Source of the DNA: Pseudomonas sp. TH15
Lineage (GTDB): Bacteria > Pseudomonadota > Gammaproteobacteria > Pseudomonadales > Pseudomonadaceae
Direction of reading: 5' to 3'
Assembly (NCBI RefSeq): GCF_016651105.1
Contig: NZ_JAEKEL010000002.1
Location: forward strand, 826,501 to 890,500
DNA length: 64,000 nt
Shown here: positions 8,989-18,356 of the stretch, piece by piece
Position numbering within the stretch: position 1 is the stretch's first letter
How the letters are laid out: the number at the start of each line of letters is the position of its first letter
Made by a program: the position numbers and the translations under genes
The notes under the pieces: generated by a model
What the model was told of the DNA's origin: nothing
Seen by the model: the letters and a program-made list of their open reading frames with translations, nothing else
Database searches by the model: none

Positions 8989-9858
8989 TTAATTCTTCGC
9001 GACAGCGGGTTTGGCTGTCGTCGGCGCTACAGGTTCCCGCCAGCCAACAGCGAGGCCGTTGGCGTAGCGCAGATCGATGCGCGCAATGTTCGTAATCTGT
9101 TCTTTAAGCGTCTTGTCGTAGATGGCAATGAAGCGGCGCATCTTTTCTACCAAAGCGCCGCGTCCCAGCAGCAGTTCGATCCCCGGGCCAGCGCTACCGG
9201 CCCCCGTAGTCAGGAACCAGCTGCCTCGGTCACGCAACTCCAGGCGTGCAATCGAGAAGCCCAATGGCCTGAGCATCTGGCTCAGCACCTGGTATTGCTG
9301 CATCACTTGCTGCTGGGCCCGTTGTGGGCCGAACAGCTGTGGCAGGTGTTCGTAGTTCGCCAGCTCCTTGGGCGTAAACGCCTGGCCCTGGTTGTTCAGC
9401 AACGCCTCGTCGCCCCAACGGGCCACCGGCAATTGTTCTTCGAGGCGGATGACCACCTGATCCGGCCACACCCGACGCACTTCGGCGTGGGCAATCCATG
9501 GCATCTGTTCCAGCTCGGTACGCATGCTCGCCAGGTCGATGGTGAAGAAGCTCGACGCCACGTACGGGGCGATCCGCTGCTGCACGGCTTGCTGGCTGAT
9601 GTAACTCAAATCGCCCTGCACGTTGATCTTGGTGATCGGCCGGTCGGCGTACGGCAGCAAACGCTGCGCGCCTTCGTAAGTGCCAAACCCCAGTGCAACC
9701 AACAACACCGGCCAGAACAACGCTTTGAGAAAACCAAAATTGGCTTTCGGCAGGCGCACAGACATCGGCTCTTTGGCCACCATTCGGCTGGCACCCCGCG
9801 ACACCGGCTTGCGGCCGGGCGGTGCGGGGGGCTGATGTCTCAGCTGTGCGCCTTGCAT
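8989..9858 (-). CDS. ftsQ: Cell division protein FtsQ
   Basis: FtsQ is a bitopic membrane protein of the divisome core complex with FtsB and FtsL. The start at 9858 (MQGAQLRHQPPAPP) gives 289 residues, which I recognise as the Pseudomonas FtsQ N-terminus; an upstream in-frame start at 9945 would run 84 bases into ddl. A Pro/Arg-rich cytoplasmic tail precedes one membrane helix (about 46-64). Then come a periplasmic POTRA domain (beginning PITKINVQGDLSYIS) and the FtsQ-type beta domain. Four bases separate it from ddl. Confidence 0.97.
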   Translation of the reverse strand: MQGAQLRHQPPAPPGRKPVSRGASRMVAKEPMSVRLPKANFGFLKALFWPVLLVALGFGTYEGAQRLLPYADRPITKINVQGDLSYISQQAVQQRIAPYVASSFFTIDLASMRTELEQMPWIAHAEVRRVWPDQVVIRLEEQLPVARWGDEALLNNQGQAFTPKELANYEHLPQLFGPQRAQQQVMQQYQVLSQMLRPLGFSIARLELRDRGSWFLTTGAGSAGPGIELLLGRGALVEKMRRFIAIYDKTLKEQITNIARIDLRYANGLAVGWREPVAPTTAKPAVAKN

Positions 9859-9862
9859 GGTC

Positions 9863-10831
9863 TTAACCTCGCGGCTCGTGGTTGCCGGCAACGCTGGCGG
9901 CCAAAATCGCCAGAACCAGTTGCTGGAAATCCAGACCAGCAGCACGGGCCGCCATCGGCACCAAGCTGTGATCGGTCATGCCCGGTGCGGTGTTGACTTC
10001 CAGGAACCAGAACTGCCCGTCGGCGTCCTGCATCACGTCTGCCCTGCCCCAACCGGCGATACCCAGCGCCTCGCAGGCTTTCGCCGTGAGGTCCATGAGT
10101 TCCTTTTCTTTGTTGCTGTCCAGGCCACACGGAATCCGATACTGGGTATCGTTAGCCACGTATTTGGCGTCGTAGTCGTAGAAGCTGTGCGTGGTGCCCA
10201 AGGCGATGACTGGCAACACCTGGTCACGCAGGGTGGCGATGGTGAACTCCGGACCTTGAATCCATTGCTCGACCAACACTTGCGAATCGTAGGTACTGGC
10301 CGCTTTCCATGCGTCGATCAACTCGGACGCGGAACTCACTTTGGCCATCCCGATACTTGAACCTTCATGGGCCGGTTTGACGATCAAAGGGAAGCCCAGT
10401 TCCGTGGCCGCCGAAATACAATCGGCCTCGGAGCCAAGAACGGCGTGGCGTGGCGTCGGAATCCCGAGGCTGTGCCAGACCTGTTTGGTGCGCAGCTTGT
10501 CCATCGCCAATGCCGACGCCAGGATGCCGCTACCGGTGTAAGGAATGCCCAGGCATTCGAGCAGGCCTTGCATGCTGCCGTCTTCACCGCCACGACCGTG
10601 GAGGATGATGAAGGCGCGATCGATTTTTTCGTTCAGCAGACGCTGCAGCAGGTCATCGCCGACGTCGAGGCCAAACGCGTCCACACCGGCGCTTTGCAGC
10701 GCTTCGAGAACCGCGTTACCCGACTTCAGGGAAACCTCACGCTCGGCACTCTTGCCGCCGAAGAGCACGGCGACGCGGCCGAAGTCTTTCGGCGCGATCG
10801 TGGAGACGAGGTTGGCGTAGGCAGCAGTCAT
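9863..10831 (-). CDS. ddlB: D-alanine--D-alanine ligase (DdlB type)
   Basis: This cytoplasmic ATP-grasp enzyme joins two D-alanines for the peptidoglycan stem peptide. The 322 residues have the N-terminal GGKSAEREVSL motif and the HGRGGEDG loop. The ATP-grasp segment (IVKPAHEGSSIGMAKV) and the C-terminal metal-binding NTAPGMTDHSL region are also present. Its start codon overlaps the murC stop (ATGA), which suggests translational coupling. Confidence 0.99.
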   Translation of the reverse strand: MTAAYANLVSTIAPKDFGRVAVLFGGKSAEREVSLKSGNAVLEALQSAGVDAFGLDVGDDLLQRLLNEKIDRAFIILHGRGGEDGSMQGLLECLGIPYTGSGILASALAMDKLRTKQVWHSLGIPTPRHAVLGSEADCISAATELGFPLIVKPAHEGSSIGMAKVSSASELIDAWKAASTYDSQVLVEQWIQGPEFTIATLRDQVLPVIALGTTHSFYDYDAKYVANDTQYRIPCGLDSNKEKELMDLTAKACEALGIAGWGRADVMQDADGQFWFLEVNTAPGMTDHSLVPMAARAAGLDFQQLVLAILAASVAGNHEPRG

Positions 10832-12288
10832 TTCAATTTCCCCACAGCCGGCGCAGCAATGGCACCGACGAACAACGGACTGTTCAACAGTTTTGGTGCG
10901 AGACCACCGATATCACCGGCGCCCTGGCACAGCAGGATGTCGCCGGCACGCAGCAGCGGCTTGACGATCGGCGCCAGGTCGACACCGCGCTCGATGTAGA
11001 TCGGGTCCAGTTGACCGCGCTGGCGGATGCTGTTGCACAGCTTGCGGCTGTCGGCGCCCGGGATCGGTTCTTCACCGGCCGGGTAGACTTCCATCAGCAA
11101 CAGGACGTTGGCGTCGGCCAGTACATTGACGAAGTCGTCGTACAGGTCCCGCGTGCGGCTGTAACGGTGCGGCTGGTAAACCATCACCAGACGACGCTCC
11201 GGCCAGCCACCGCGTACGGCTTTGATCACCGCGGCCACTTCGGTCGGGTGGTGACCGTAGTCGTCGACCAGCATCACGTTGCCGCCGTCTACCGGCAGTT
11301 CGCCGTAGACCTGGAAGCGTCGGCCGACACCCTGGAACCCGGACAGGCCCTGGACGATGGCTTCATCGCTGACGCCTTCGTCGGAGGCAATGCAGATGGT
11401 CGCCAAAGCGTTCAATACGTTGTGGTTGCCCGGCATGTTCACCGAGACATCCAGCGGCTCGCGCTCAGGGCGCAGCACGGTGAAGAAGGTCTGCATGCCT
11501 TGCTGGCGCACATTGATTGCACGCACGTCGCAGTCATCGCCGAAGCCGTAGGTGACTGTCGGGCGTTTGACCAGCGGCAGGATTTCACGCACCACCGGAT
11601 CGTCCAGGCACACCACCGCCAAACCGTAGAACGGCAGGTTGTGGAGGAACTCGACGAAGGTTTTCTTCAGTTTGTTGAAGTCACCGTCGTAGGTCGCCAT
11701 GTGGTCGGCGTCGATGTTGGTGACCACGGCCACCAGCGGCTGCAAGTGCAGGAAGCTCGCATCGCTTTCGTCGGCTTCGGCGATCAGGTAACGGCTGGTG
11801 CCGAGCTGGGCATTGGTGCCCGCAGCATTCAGGCGGCCACCGATGACGAACGTCGGGTCCAGGCCACCGGCCGCGAACACCGAAGCGATCAGGCTGGTGG
11901 TGGTGGTTTTGCCGTGGGTACCGGCGACGGCGATGCCGTGGCGATAACGCATCAACTCGGCAAGCATTTCGGCACGCGGCACCACCGGAATCCGGCGTTC
12001 CAGGGCAGTGACGACTTCCGGGTTGGAGGTGTTCACGGCACTGGAGGTCACCAGCACATCGGCGCTCGCGGCGTTCTCGGCACGGTGGCCGATGTAGATG
12101 TGAGCACCGAAAGATTCCAGGCGCTCGGTCACCGGCGATGCTTTGAGGTCGGAGCCTGAGACTTCATAGCCCAGGTTCAACAACACTTCAGCGATGCCGC
12201 ACATGCCTACGCCGCCGATACCGACGAAGTGGATTTTACGGATGCGGCGCATTTCCGGTTGAGGCATGGCTTTCTGATTCTCAACCAT
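10828..12288 (-). CDS. murC: UDP-N-acetylmuramate--L-alanine ligase
   Basis: MurC adds the first residue, L-Ala, to UDP-MurNAc using ATP. The start at 12288 (MVENQKAMPQ) gives 486 residues and has GGAGG-type sequence just upstream; the longer frame to 12369 lies wholly inside murG. The Rossmann motif VGIGGVGMCGIAEVL and the P-loop AGTHGKTTTTSLI are visible. Its start overlaps the murG stop by eight bases, so coupling is likely. Confidence 0.99.
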   Translation of the reverse strand: MVENQKAMPQPEMRRIRKIHFVGIGGVGMCGIAEVLLNLGYEVSGSDLKASPVTERLESFGAHIYIGHRAENAASADVLVTSSAVNTSNPEVVTALERRIPVVPRAEMLAELMRYRHGIAVAGTHGKTTTTSLIASVFAAGGLDPTFVIGGRLNAAGTNAQLGTSRYLIAEADESDASFLHLQPLVAVVTNIDADHMATYDGDFNKLKKTFVEFLHNLPFYGLAVVCLDDPVVREILPLVKRPTVTYGFGDDCDVRAINVRQQGMQTFFTVLRPEREPLDVSVNMPGNHNVLNALATICIASDEGVSDEAIVQGLSGFQGVGRRFQVYGELPVDGGNVMLVDDYGHHPTEVAAVIKAVRGGWPERRLVMVYQPHRYSRTRDLYDDFVNVLADANVLLLMEVYPAGEEPIPGADSRKLCNSIRQRGQLDPIYIERGVDLAPIVKPLLRAGDILLCQGAGDIGGLAPKLLNSPLFVGAIAAPAVGKLK

Positions 12289-13351
12289 GGGCCACCTCCA
12301 GGCAGGTGTCGACGACGTTACGGGTTGCATCGGGTTTCGCCAGTCGGCGGGCCGCGTTGGCCATGTCATTGAGTCGTTGCGGTTGCATCAGGACCTCTGT
12401 CAGGCGTGCGGCAAGATCTGCGGCGCCAGTCGTTCTTTGCGGCATCAGGAAGGCAGCACCTTCACGAGCCAAATATTCGGCGTTGCGGGTCTGGTGATCG
12501 TCGATCGCGTGGGGCAAAGGCACCAGCATCGAGGGCAGACCGGCGGCGGCCAGTTCACTGATAGTCAATGCGCCTGCACGGCACACCACCAGGTCGGCCC
12601 AGCCATAGGCTTGGGCCATGTCTTTGATGAAAGGCTGCACTTGTGCCTCGACGCCAGCCTCGCGATAGCGCTGTGCGGTCACTTCATCGTGGTTTTTGCC
12701 GGCCTGATGAAACACTTCCGGGCGCAGGTCGGCGGCGACTTGCGACAGGGCTTCAGGCAGCAACTTGTTCAACGGTTCTGCGCCCAGGCTTCCGCCCAGG
12801 ATCAGCAAACGCGCCTTGCGACCGGCCAGGGCTGGTCGCGGTGTTTCGAGGAACAGCTCGGTGCGCACCGGATTACCGGTGGTCCGTCGGCTGTCCGACA
12901 GGGTAAAGGTGTCGGGGAACGCTTCACAGACTCGGGCGGCCAACGGCATGAGCAACCGATTGGCGGTACCTGCCACGGCGTTCTGCTCGTGAACGATGAT
13001 CGGCACGCCGGACAATTTGGCGGCAACACCGCCAGGGCCAGTCACATAACCACCAAAACCGACCACACACACCGGCCGCAGCCGACGAATGATCGCCCGC
13101 GCCTGCCAGATCGATTTGAGCAACATGAACGGTGCCTTGAGCAGCGACAGCTTGCCCTTGCCCCGCAGACCGCTGGCATTGATGCGATGCAGTTCCAGAC
13201 CGGCCGCCGGGACCAGGTCGTTTTCGATGCCGCGCGGGGTACCCAGCCAATGCACGGTGTAGCCGCGGGCCTGGAACTCGCGAGCGCAGGCCAACGCCGG
13301 GAACACGTGCCCGCCGGTGCCGCCCGCCATGATCAATACGTTAGCGCCCAT
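12281..13351 (-). CDS. murG: MurG, lipid I to lipid II GlcNAc transferase
   Basis: MurG is a peripheral inner-membrane glycosyltransferase that adds GlcNAc to lipid I. The start at 13351 (MGANVLIMAGGTGGHV) yields 356 residues, the usual size; the longer frame overlaps ftsW. The N-terminal GGTGGHVFPALA loop and the C-terminal UDP-sugar-binding motifs (VVCRAGALTISELAAAGLPS and PHAIDDHQTRNAEYL) are intact. It overlaps the ftsW 3' end by 11 bases. Confidence 0.99.
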   Translation of the reverse strand: MGANVLIMAGGTGGHVFPALACAREFQARGYTVHWLGTPRGIENDLVPAAGLELHRINASGLRGKGKLSLLKAPFMLLKSIWQARAIIRRLRPVCVVGFGGYVTGPGGVAAKLSGVPIIVHEQNAVAGTANRLLMPLAARVCEAFPDTFTLSDSRRTTGNPVRTELFLETPRPALAGRKARLLILGGSLGAEPLNKLLPEALSQVAADLRPEVFHQAGKNHDEVTAQRYREAGVEAQVQPFIKDMAQAYGWADLVVCRAGALTISELAAAGLPSMLVPLPHAIDDHQTRNAEYLAREGAAFLMPQRTTGAADLAARLTEVLMQPQRLNDMANAARRLAKPDATRNVVDTCLEVAHG

Positions 13352-14558
13352 GGGGTGGCTCCTCGGCGAAGTCACTCTCCTGGAACTCCATCTCTTCACT
13401 GCCCAGGTGGGTTCGACTCTCCCACTCGATGCGCAGCAACAACCCGAGACAGGCACAGCAGATCACCAACGAACTACCGCCGTAACTGAGGAACGGCAGG
13501 GTCAGGCCCTTGGTCGGCAGCAGGCCGACGTTCACCCCGATGTTGATCAGGAACTGACCAATCCACAGGAACGACAGGCCGTAGGCCACGTACGCCGCGA
13601 AGAACTGCTTGGCCTTCTCTGCCCACAAACCGATGTACATGCCACGAATACAGACAAAGACGAACAGCGCGACAGTACACAAGGAACCCACGGCACCCAG
13701 TTCTTCGGCCAGGACCGAGAACACGAAGTCCGTGTGGGCTTCCGGCAGGTAGAACTGTTTCTGCACGCTGTTGCCCAGGCCAACGCCCAACCATTCGCCG
13801 CGACCGAACGCGATCAGTGCTTGAGACAACTGATAGCCGGCACCGAACTGATCGGCCCACGGATCCGCAAAGTTGGTCAGACGCGCCATTCGATACGGCT
13901 GCACTTGAATCAGCAGCACCACGGCCGCGACAGCGAGCACCACCATCAAGGAAAACCGGAACAGCCCGACCCCGCCGAGGAACAGCATCGCCGCCGCTGC
14001 CCCCATCATTACGACGGTGGCACCGAAGTCCGGCTCCATCAGCAACAGGCCCGCCATCGGCAGCAGCACGATGAATGGCTTGAAGAAGCCCATCCAGCTT
14101 TCGCGCACTTCCTTCTGACGACGTACCAGGTAACCGGCGAGGTAGATCACCACGAACACCTTGGCGATCTCGGAAGGCTGGACGTTGAAGAAGCTAAAAC
14201 CGATCCAGCGCATCGAACCGTTCACTTCACGGCCGATCCCGGGGACGATCACCATAATCAGCAAACCGAACGCGCCCAGCAGCATCAACCAGCCCAGGCG
14301 TTGCCAGGTGGCAATCGGGATCATCATGGTGATGACGCAGGCACCGAGGCCCAGCACGATGTAGATAAGGTGACGAATCATGTAGTACAGCGCGCTGCCC
14401 GACTGCGCCGCGGCCACTTCAGTGGATGCCGAGGCAATCATGATCAGGCCAAGGCCCAGCAATGCCAGGCAGCCAGCGAGCATCGGGAAATCAAGGTCGA
14501 TACCGCGCCCGGTAATGATCGGCGACGGATACGGCTTGATGATATTTCTCAGGCTCAT
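13341..14558 (-). CDS. ftsW: FtsW, septal SEDS peptidoglycan glycosyltransferase
   Basis: FtsW polymerises lipid II at the septum together with FtsI (PBP3). The 405-residue polytopic protein has about ten hydrophobic segments and SEDS-family signatures. These include the conserved FVFSVLAEELG region and the C-terminal LPFLSYGGSS motif. GGAGG lies upstream of the ATG at 14558, which overlaps the murD stop by four bases (ATGA). Confidence 0.98.
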   Translation of the reverse strand: MSLRNIIKPYPSPIITGRGIDLDFPMLAGCLALLGLGLIMIASASTEVAAAQSGSALYYMIRHLIYIVLGLGACVITMMIPIATWQRLGWLMLLGAFGLLIMVIVPGIGREVNGSMRWIGFSFFNVQPSEIAKVFVVIYLAGYLVRRQKEVRESWMGFFKPFIVLLPMAGLLLMEPDFGATVVMMGAAAAMLFLGGVGLFRFSLMVVLAVAAVVLLIQVQPYRMARLTNFADPWADQFGAGYQLSQALIAFGRGEWLGVGLGNSVQKQFYLPEAHTDFVFSVLAEELGAVGSLCTVALFVFVCIRGMYIGLWAEKAKQFFAAYVAYGLSFLWIGQFLINIGVNVGLLPTKGLTLPFLSYGGSSLVICCACLGLLLRIEWESRTHLGSEEMEFQESDFAEEPPHGR

Positions 14559-15901
14559 GCCAGATCCTCCACAGCGCGGACGAACTGGTGACCACGGTCT
14601 TCATAATTTTTGAACATATCGAAACTGGCGCAGGCCGGCGACAACAGCACGGCGTCGCCCGGTTCGGCGAGGGCGCGGCATTGCTCTACGGCTTCAAGCA
14701 GCGAGTTGACGCGAATCAGCGGCACGCCATCGCCGATGGCCTGGCCGATCAGGTCGGAGTCGCGGCCCATCAGCACCACGGCGCGGCAGTTGGCCGCCAC
14801 CGGGTCACGCAAATCCTTGAACTCGGCACCCTTGCCATCGCCACCGGCGATCAGCACGAGTTTGCCTTCGATGTCCGCGCCCAAGCCTTCGATGGCGGCC
14901 AGTGCGGCGCCAACGTTGGTGGCTTTGGAATCGTTGTAATAGCTCACGCCATTGAGGTCGCGGACCCACTGGCAACGATGCTCAAGCCCGGCAAAGGTGC
15001 GCAGGCTCGACAGCATCGCGTCGAATGGCAGGCCAACGGCGTGCCCCAGTGCCAGCGCCGCGAGGGCGTTGGACTGGTTGTGAGCGCCACGAACTTTCAA
15101 TTCGCGCACCGGCATCAGGTTCTGGAATTCGAAGGCCAGGTATTTCTCGCCGTCCTCTTCCCGGATACCAAACGCCTTGAAATCAGGTTTGCTCAAACCG
15201 AAGGTCCAGCATGGCTGACCTTCGCCCATCAACGGACGGCTCAGGGCGTCCTGACGGTTGACCACAAACTGCTTGGCCCCGCGGAAGATCCGGTGCTTGG
15301 CCAAGTGATAGGCCGGCAGACCGCTGTAGCGGTCCATGTGGTCTTCGCTGACGTTGAGTACAGTCGCCACTTCGGCGTTAAGTTGATCGGTGGTTTCGAG
15401 CTGGAAGCTCGACAGCTCCATTACGTACAACTCGACGTCGTCGCTGAGCAGATCCAGCGCCGGCGTACCGAGATTACCGCCAACCGCGACACGCTTGCCC
15501 GCCGCAACGGCCATCTCGCCAACCAGGGTGGTGACGGTGCTTTTCGCGTTGGAACCGCTGATGGCGACAATCGGCGCCTTCGCGTTACGCGCGAACAGTT
15601 CGATGTCACCGGACAACTTCACGCCACGGGCCGCAGCGGCTTGCAGGGCTGGGGTCGCCAGTGCCAGGCCGGGGCTCACGTAGAGCTCGTCGGCACGGCA
15701 CAGGAACTCGACGTCCAGCTCGCCACAACGCACTTCCACGTGCGGATAGTCACGACGCAGCGTGTCTAGCTCCGGTGGATTTTCCCGCGTATCGGCCACA
15801 GCAAACGACACGCCCCGGTTCGCCAGGAAGCGAACCAGGGACATGCCGCTCTTGCCGAGGCCGACAACGATGCGGAAGTGGTCAGAAGCGATCAGAGACA
15901 C
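14555..15901 (-). CDS. murD: UDP-MurNAc-L-Ala--D-glutamate ligase
   Basis: MurD adds D-Glu to UDP-MurNAc-L-Ala with ATP. The protein has 448 residues. Rossmann-type N-terminus (IVVGLGKSGMSLVRFL), central ATPase and C-terminal ligase domains are all recognisable. The P-loop reads GSNAKSTVTT (residues 116-125), with Ala119 where E. coli MurD, as I recall it, has Gly; this looks like a lineage variant rather than damage, since everything around it is conserved. The downstream end of mraY lies five bases away. Confidence 0.98.
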   Translation of the reverse strand: MSLIASDHFRIVVGLGKSGMSLVRFLANRGVSFAVADTRENPPELDTLRRDYPHVEVRCGELDVEFLCRADELYVSPGLALATPALQAAAARGVKLSGDIELFARNAKAPIVAISGSNAKSTVTTLVGEMAVAAGKRVAVGGNLGTPALDLLSDDVELYVMELSSFQLETTDQLNAEVATVLNVSEDHMDRYSGLPAYHLAKHRIFRGAKQFVVNRQDALSRPLMGEGQPCWTFGLSKPDFKAFGIREEDGEKYLAFEFQNLMPVRELKVRGAHNQSNALAALALGHAVGLPFDAMLSSLRTFAGLEHRCQWVRDLNGVSYYNDSKATNVGAALAAIEGLGADIEGKLVLIAGGDGKGAEFKDLRDPVAANCRAVVLMGRDSDLIGQAIGDGVPLIRVNSLLEAVEQCRALAEPGDAVLLSPACASFDMFKNYEDRGHQFVRAVEDLA

Positions 15902-15906
15902 TCGTT

Positions 15907-16989
15907 CTACCTCAGCTTCAGGGTGGCAAGGCCGATCAACACGAGAATTACGGTGATGATCCAGAAACGGACGATCACGCGCGGCTCGGGCCAGCCCTTG
16001 AGTTCAAAGTGGTGGTGTATGGGTGCCATTCGGAACACACGGCGACCGGTCATCTTGAAGGAGGCCACCTGGATGACCACCGACAGGGTTTCCATCACGA
16101 ACACGCCGCCCATGATGAACAGGACGATTTCCTGACGGACGATCACCGCGATGGTGCCCAACGCGGCGCCCAGTGCCAGCGCGCCGACGTCGCCCATGAA
16201 GACTTGGGCCGGATAGGTGTTGAACCAGAGGAACCCCAGGCCCGCACCGATCAACGCGCCACAGAACACGATCAGTTCACCCGCTCCCGGTACGTAAGGG
16301 ATCAGCAGGTATTCAGCGAATTTCACGTTACCGGACAGGTAGCAGAAGATCCCCAACCCGCCGCCGACCATCACCGTCGGCATGATCGCCAGACCGTCGA
16401 GGCCGTCAGTCAGGTTGACCGCGTTGCTCGAACCGACAATCACGAAGTAGGTCAGGATGACGAAACCTGCGCCCATCGGAATGCTGTAGTCCTTGAGCAT
16501 CGGCAGGATCAGCGTGGTTTCTACCGGCGTGGTCGCGGTCATATAAAGGAAGAGCGCCGCGCCCAGACCAAACACCGACTGCCAGAGATACTTCCAGCGG
16601 CTCGGCAAGCCACGGGAGTTCTTCTCGATGACTTTGCGGTAATCGTCGACCCAACCAATGGCGCCGAACAACAGGGTCACCAGCAACACGGTCCAGACAT
16701 AGCGGTTGCTCAAGTCAGCCCAGAGCAAGGTGCTGACGCCGATGGACGACAGAATCAGCGCGCCGCCCATGGTCGGGGTGCCCGATTTGGACAGGTGCGA
16801 TTGCGGGCCATCGTTGCGAACGGATTGACCGATCTGACGGTTCTGCAAGGTGCGGATCATCCACGGGCCGTAGCACAGCGACAACACCAGCGCGGTGAGC
16901 ACGCCGAGAATCCCGCGCAGGGTCAGGTACTGAAAGACCGCGAAGCCTTTGTAGAACTGTTGCAGATACTCCGCTAGCAGCAGCAGCAT
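15907..16989 (-). CDS. mraY: Phospho-MurNAc-pentapeptide transferase MraY
   Basis: MraY moves phospho-MurNAc-pentapeptide to undecaprenyl phosphate, making lipid I in the inner membrane. The start at 16989 (MLLLLAEYLQQFYKG) gives the standard 360 residues and overlaps the murF stop by one base (TAATG). Family motifs include the loop containing GTPTMGG, the catalytic Asp region GAIGWVDDYRK, NAVNLTDGLDGLA, and the HHHFE sequence near the C-terminus. Confidence 0.99.
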   Translation of the reverse strand: MLLLLAEYLQQFYKGFAVFQYLTLRGILGVLTALVLSLCYGPWMIRTLQNRQIGQSVRNDGPQSHLSKSGTPTMGGALILSSIGVSTLLWADLSNRYVWTVLLVTLLFGAIGWVDDYRKVIEKNSRGLPSRWKYLWQSVFGLGAALFLYMTATTPVETTLILPMLKDYSIPMGAGFVILTYFVIVGSSNAVNLTDGLDGLAIMPTVMVGGGLGIFCYLSGNVKFAEYLLIPYVPGAGELIVFCGALIGAGLGFLWFNTYPAQVFMGDVGALALGAALGTIAVIVRQEIVLFIMGGVFVMETLSVVIQVASFKMTGRRVFRMAPIHHHFELKGWPEPRVIVRFWIITVILVLIGLATLKLR

Positions 16990-18356
16990 TAATGTTTCTC
17001 CAGACTGGACCCGCACAAAGCGGCGACGATGTTTTCCATCGCAGCGCTGCGCGAACCCTTGATCAAAATAGTGGTGTTTGTATCTTGCTCGGCGCCCAGA
17101 GCTTCGATCAGTTCAGCCTGGCTGCTGAAGTGAAAGGCCTGCGGGCCAAACGCGTTCACGGCATGAACCATCATCGGTCCGACCGCGTAAAGCGCAGAAA
17201 CCTTGCCACGGGCATACTCGCCCACGTCGCGGTGCCCCTGCTCCGCCCAGTCGCCCAATTCGCCGATATCCCCGAGCACCAGAACGGTGCGTCCGGAAAA
17301 GCCGGCGAGTATATCAACGGCAGCGCACATGGAGGTGGGGTTCGCGTTGTAAGTGTCATCTATTACGCGCATTCCGTTCGTCGCCAGTTGCGCAACGGTG
17401 CGGCCCTTGACCGGTTGTACTGCACCAAGGCCCGTGGCGATGCCGAACAGCGACACGCCAAGGGCGTGTGCGGCGGCGGCGGCAGCCATGGCATTGGCGA
17501 CGTTATGGGTGCCGAGCAGGTTCAGTTGAACCCGTTCCACACCTTCAGGACTGTGCAGGTTGAATGCCGGGCAACCGCGAGCATCGCGATCCAGCTCGCT
17601 GGCGTAGAAGTCGGCGCTTGGGTTGTTCAGCGCGAACGTCAGCACTTTTCGAGCGCCAGCGCGGGTCTTCCAGATGCCGAATGCCTTGTCGTCGAGGTTG
17701 AGAACGGCGACGCCATCGGCATCCAGCCCTTCGATAATCTCGCCTTTGGCTTCAACGATTTTTTCCGGCCCGCCGAATTCGCCAACGTGGGCAGTCCCGG
17801 CGTTATTGAGGATGGCCACGTGAGGCTTGGTCATGCCCACGGTGTAAGCGATTTCGCCGAGGCGCGACGCACCGAGTTCGATCACGGCGGCGGTGTGTTC
17901 CGGCGCCAGTTCGAGCAGGGTCAGCGGTACGCCGAGGTCATTGTTCAGGTTGCCACGGGTCGCCAGCACAGGGCCGCGAGTGCGCAGAATGCTCGCGAGC
18001 ATTTCCTTGACCGTGGTCTTGCCGCTGGAACCAGTGATAGCCGCGACCGGGTTGCTATAAGCCGCACGGTTCAGCGCGCCCAGTTGGCCAAGGGCCTGGC
18101 GAGCGTCTTTTACAAGTAGCTGCGGCAGCGAACTGTCGGCGACTTCGCGCTCGACCAAGGCTGCTACGGCGCCTTTGGCAGCCACGTCGTTCAGATAGTC
18201 ATGACCATCGAAGCGCGGACCGGTCAGGGCAATAAACAGCTGACCTGGCTTAATCGCGCGGCTGTCGATGCTGACACCGTCGAAACTGGCATCGCCGGAC
18301 ACCAGGCGAGCATTCAGCACGCGTGTCAGTTCGCTCAGTTTCAAGGCTTTAAGCAT
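16989..18356 (-). CDS. murF: UDP-MurNAc-tripeptide--D-Ala-D-Ala ligase
   Basis: MurF attaches the D-Ala-D-Ala dipeptide made by Ddl, completing the cytoplasmic UDP-MurNAc-pentapeptide. The 455 residues carry the P-loop ITGSSGKTTVKEML and the Mur-ligase sequences DDTYNANPTSM and LGDIGELG. The start overlaps the 3' end of murE by eight bases. Confidence 0.99.
   Translation of the reverse strand: MLKALKLSELTRVLNARLVSGDASFDGVSIDSRAIKPGQLFIALTGPRFDGHDYLNDVAAKGAVAALVEREVADSSLPQLLVKDARQALGQLGALNRAAYSNPVAAITGSSGKTTVKEMLASILRTRGPVLATRGNLNNDLGVPLTLLELAPEHTAAVIELGASRLGEIAYTVGMTKPHVAILNNAGTAHVGEFGGPEKIVEAKGEIIEGLDADGVAVLNLDDKAFGIWKTRAGARKVLTFALNNPSADFYASELDRDARGCPAFNLHSPEGVERVQLNLLGTHNVANAMAAAAAAHALGVSLFGIATGLGAVQPVKGRTVAQLATNGMRVIDDTYNANPTSMCAAVDILAGFSGRTVLVLGDIGELGDWAEQGHRDVGEYARGKVSALYAVGPMMVHAVNAFGPQAFHFSSQAELIEALGAEQDTNTTILIKGSRSAAMENIVAALCGSSLEKH

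Noticed and set aside
8218..9996. 592-codon plus-strand open frame through ftsA and ftsQ
   Set aside because: It is antisense to two certain genes, and its His/Arg/Gln-rich composition is typical of shadow frames in this genome.
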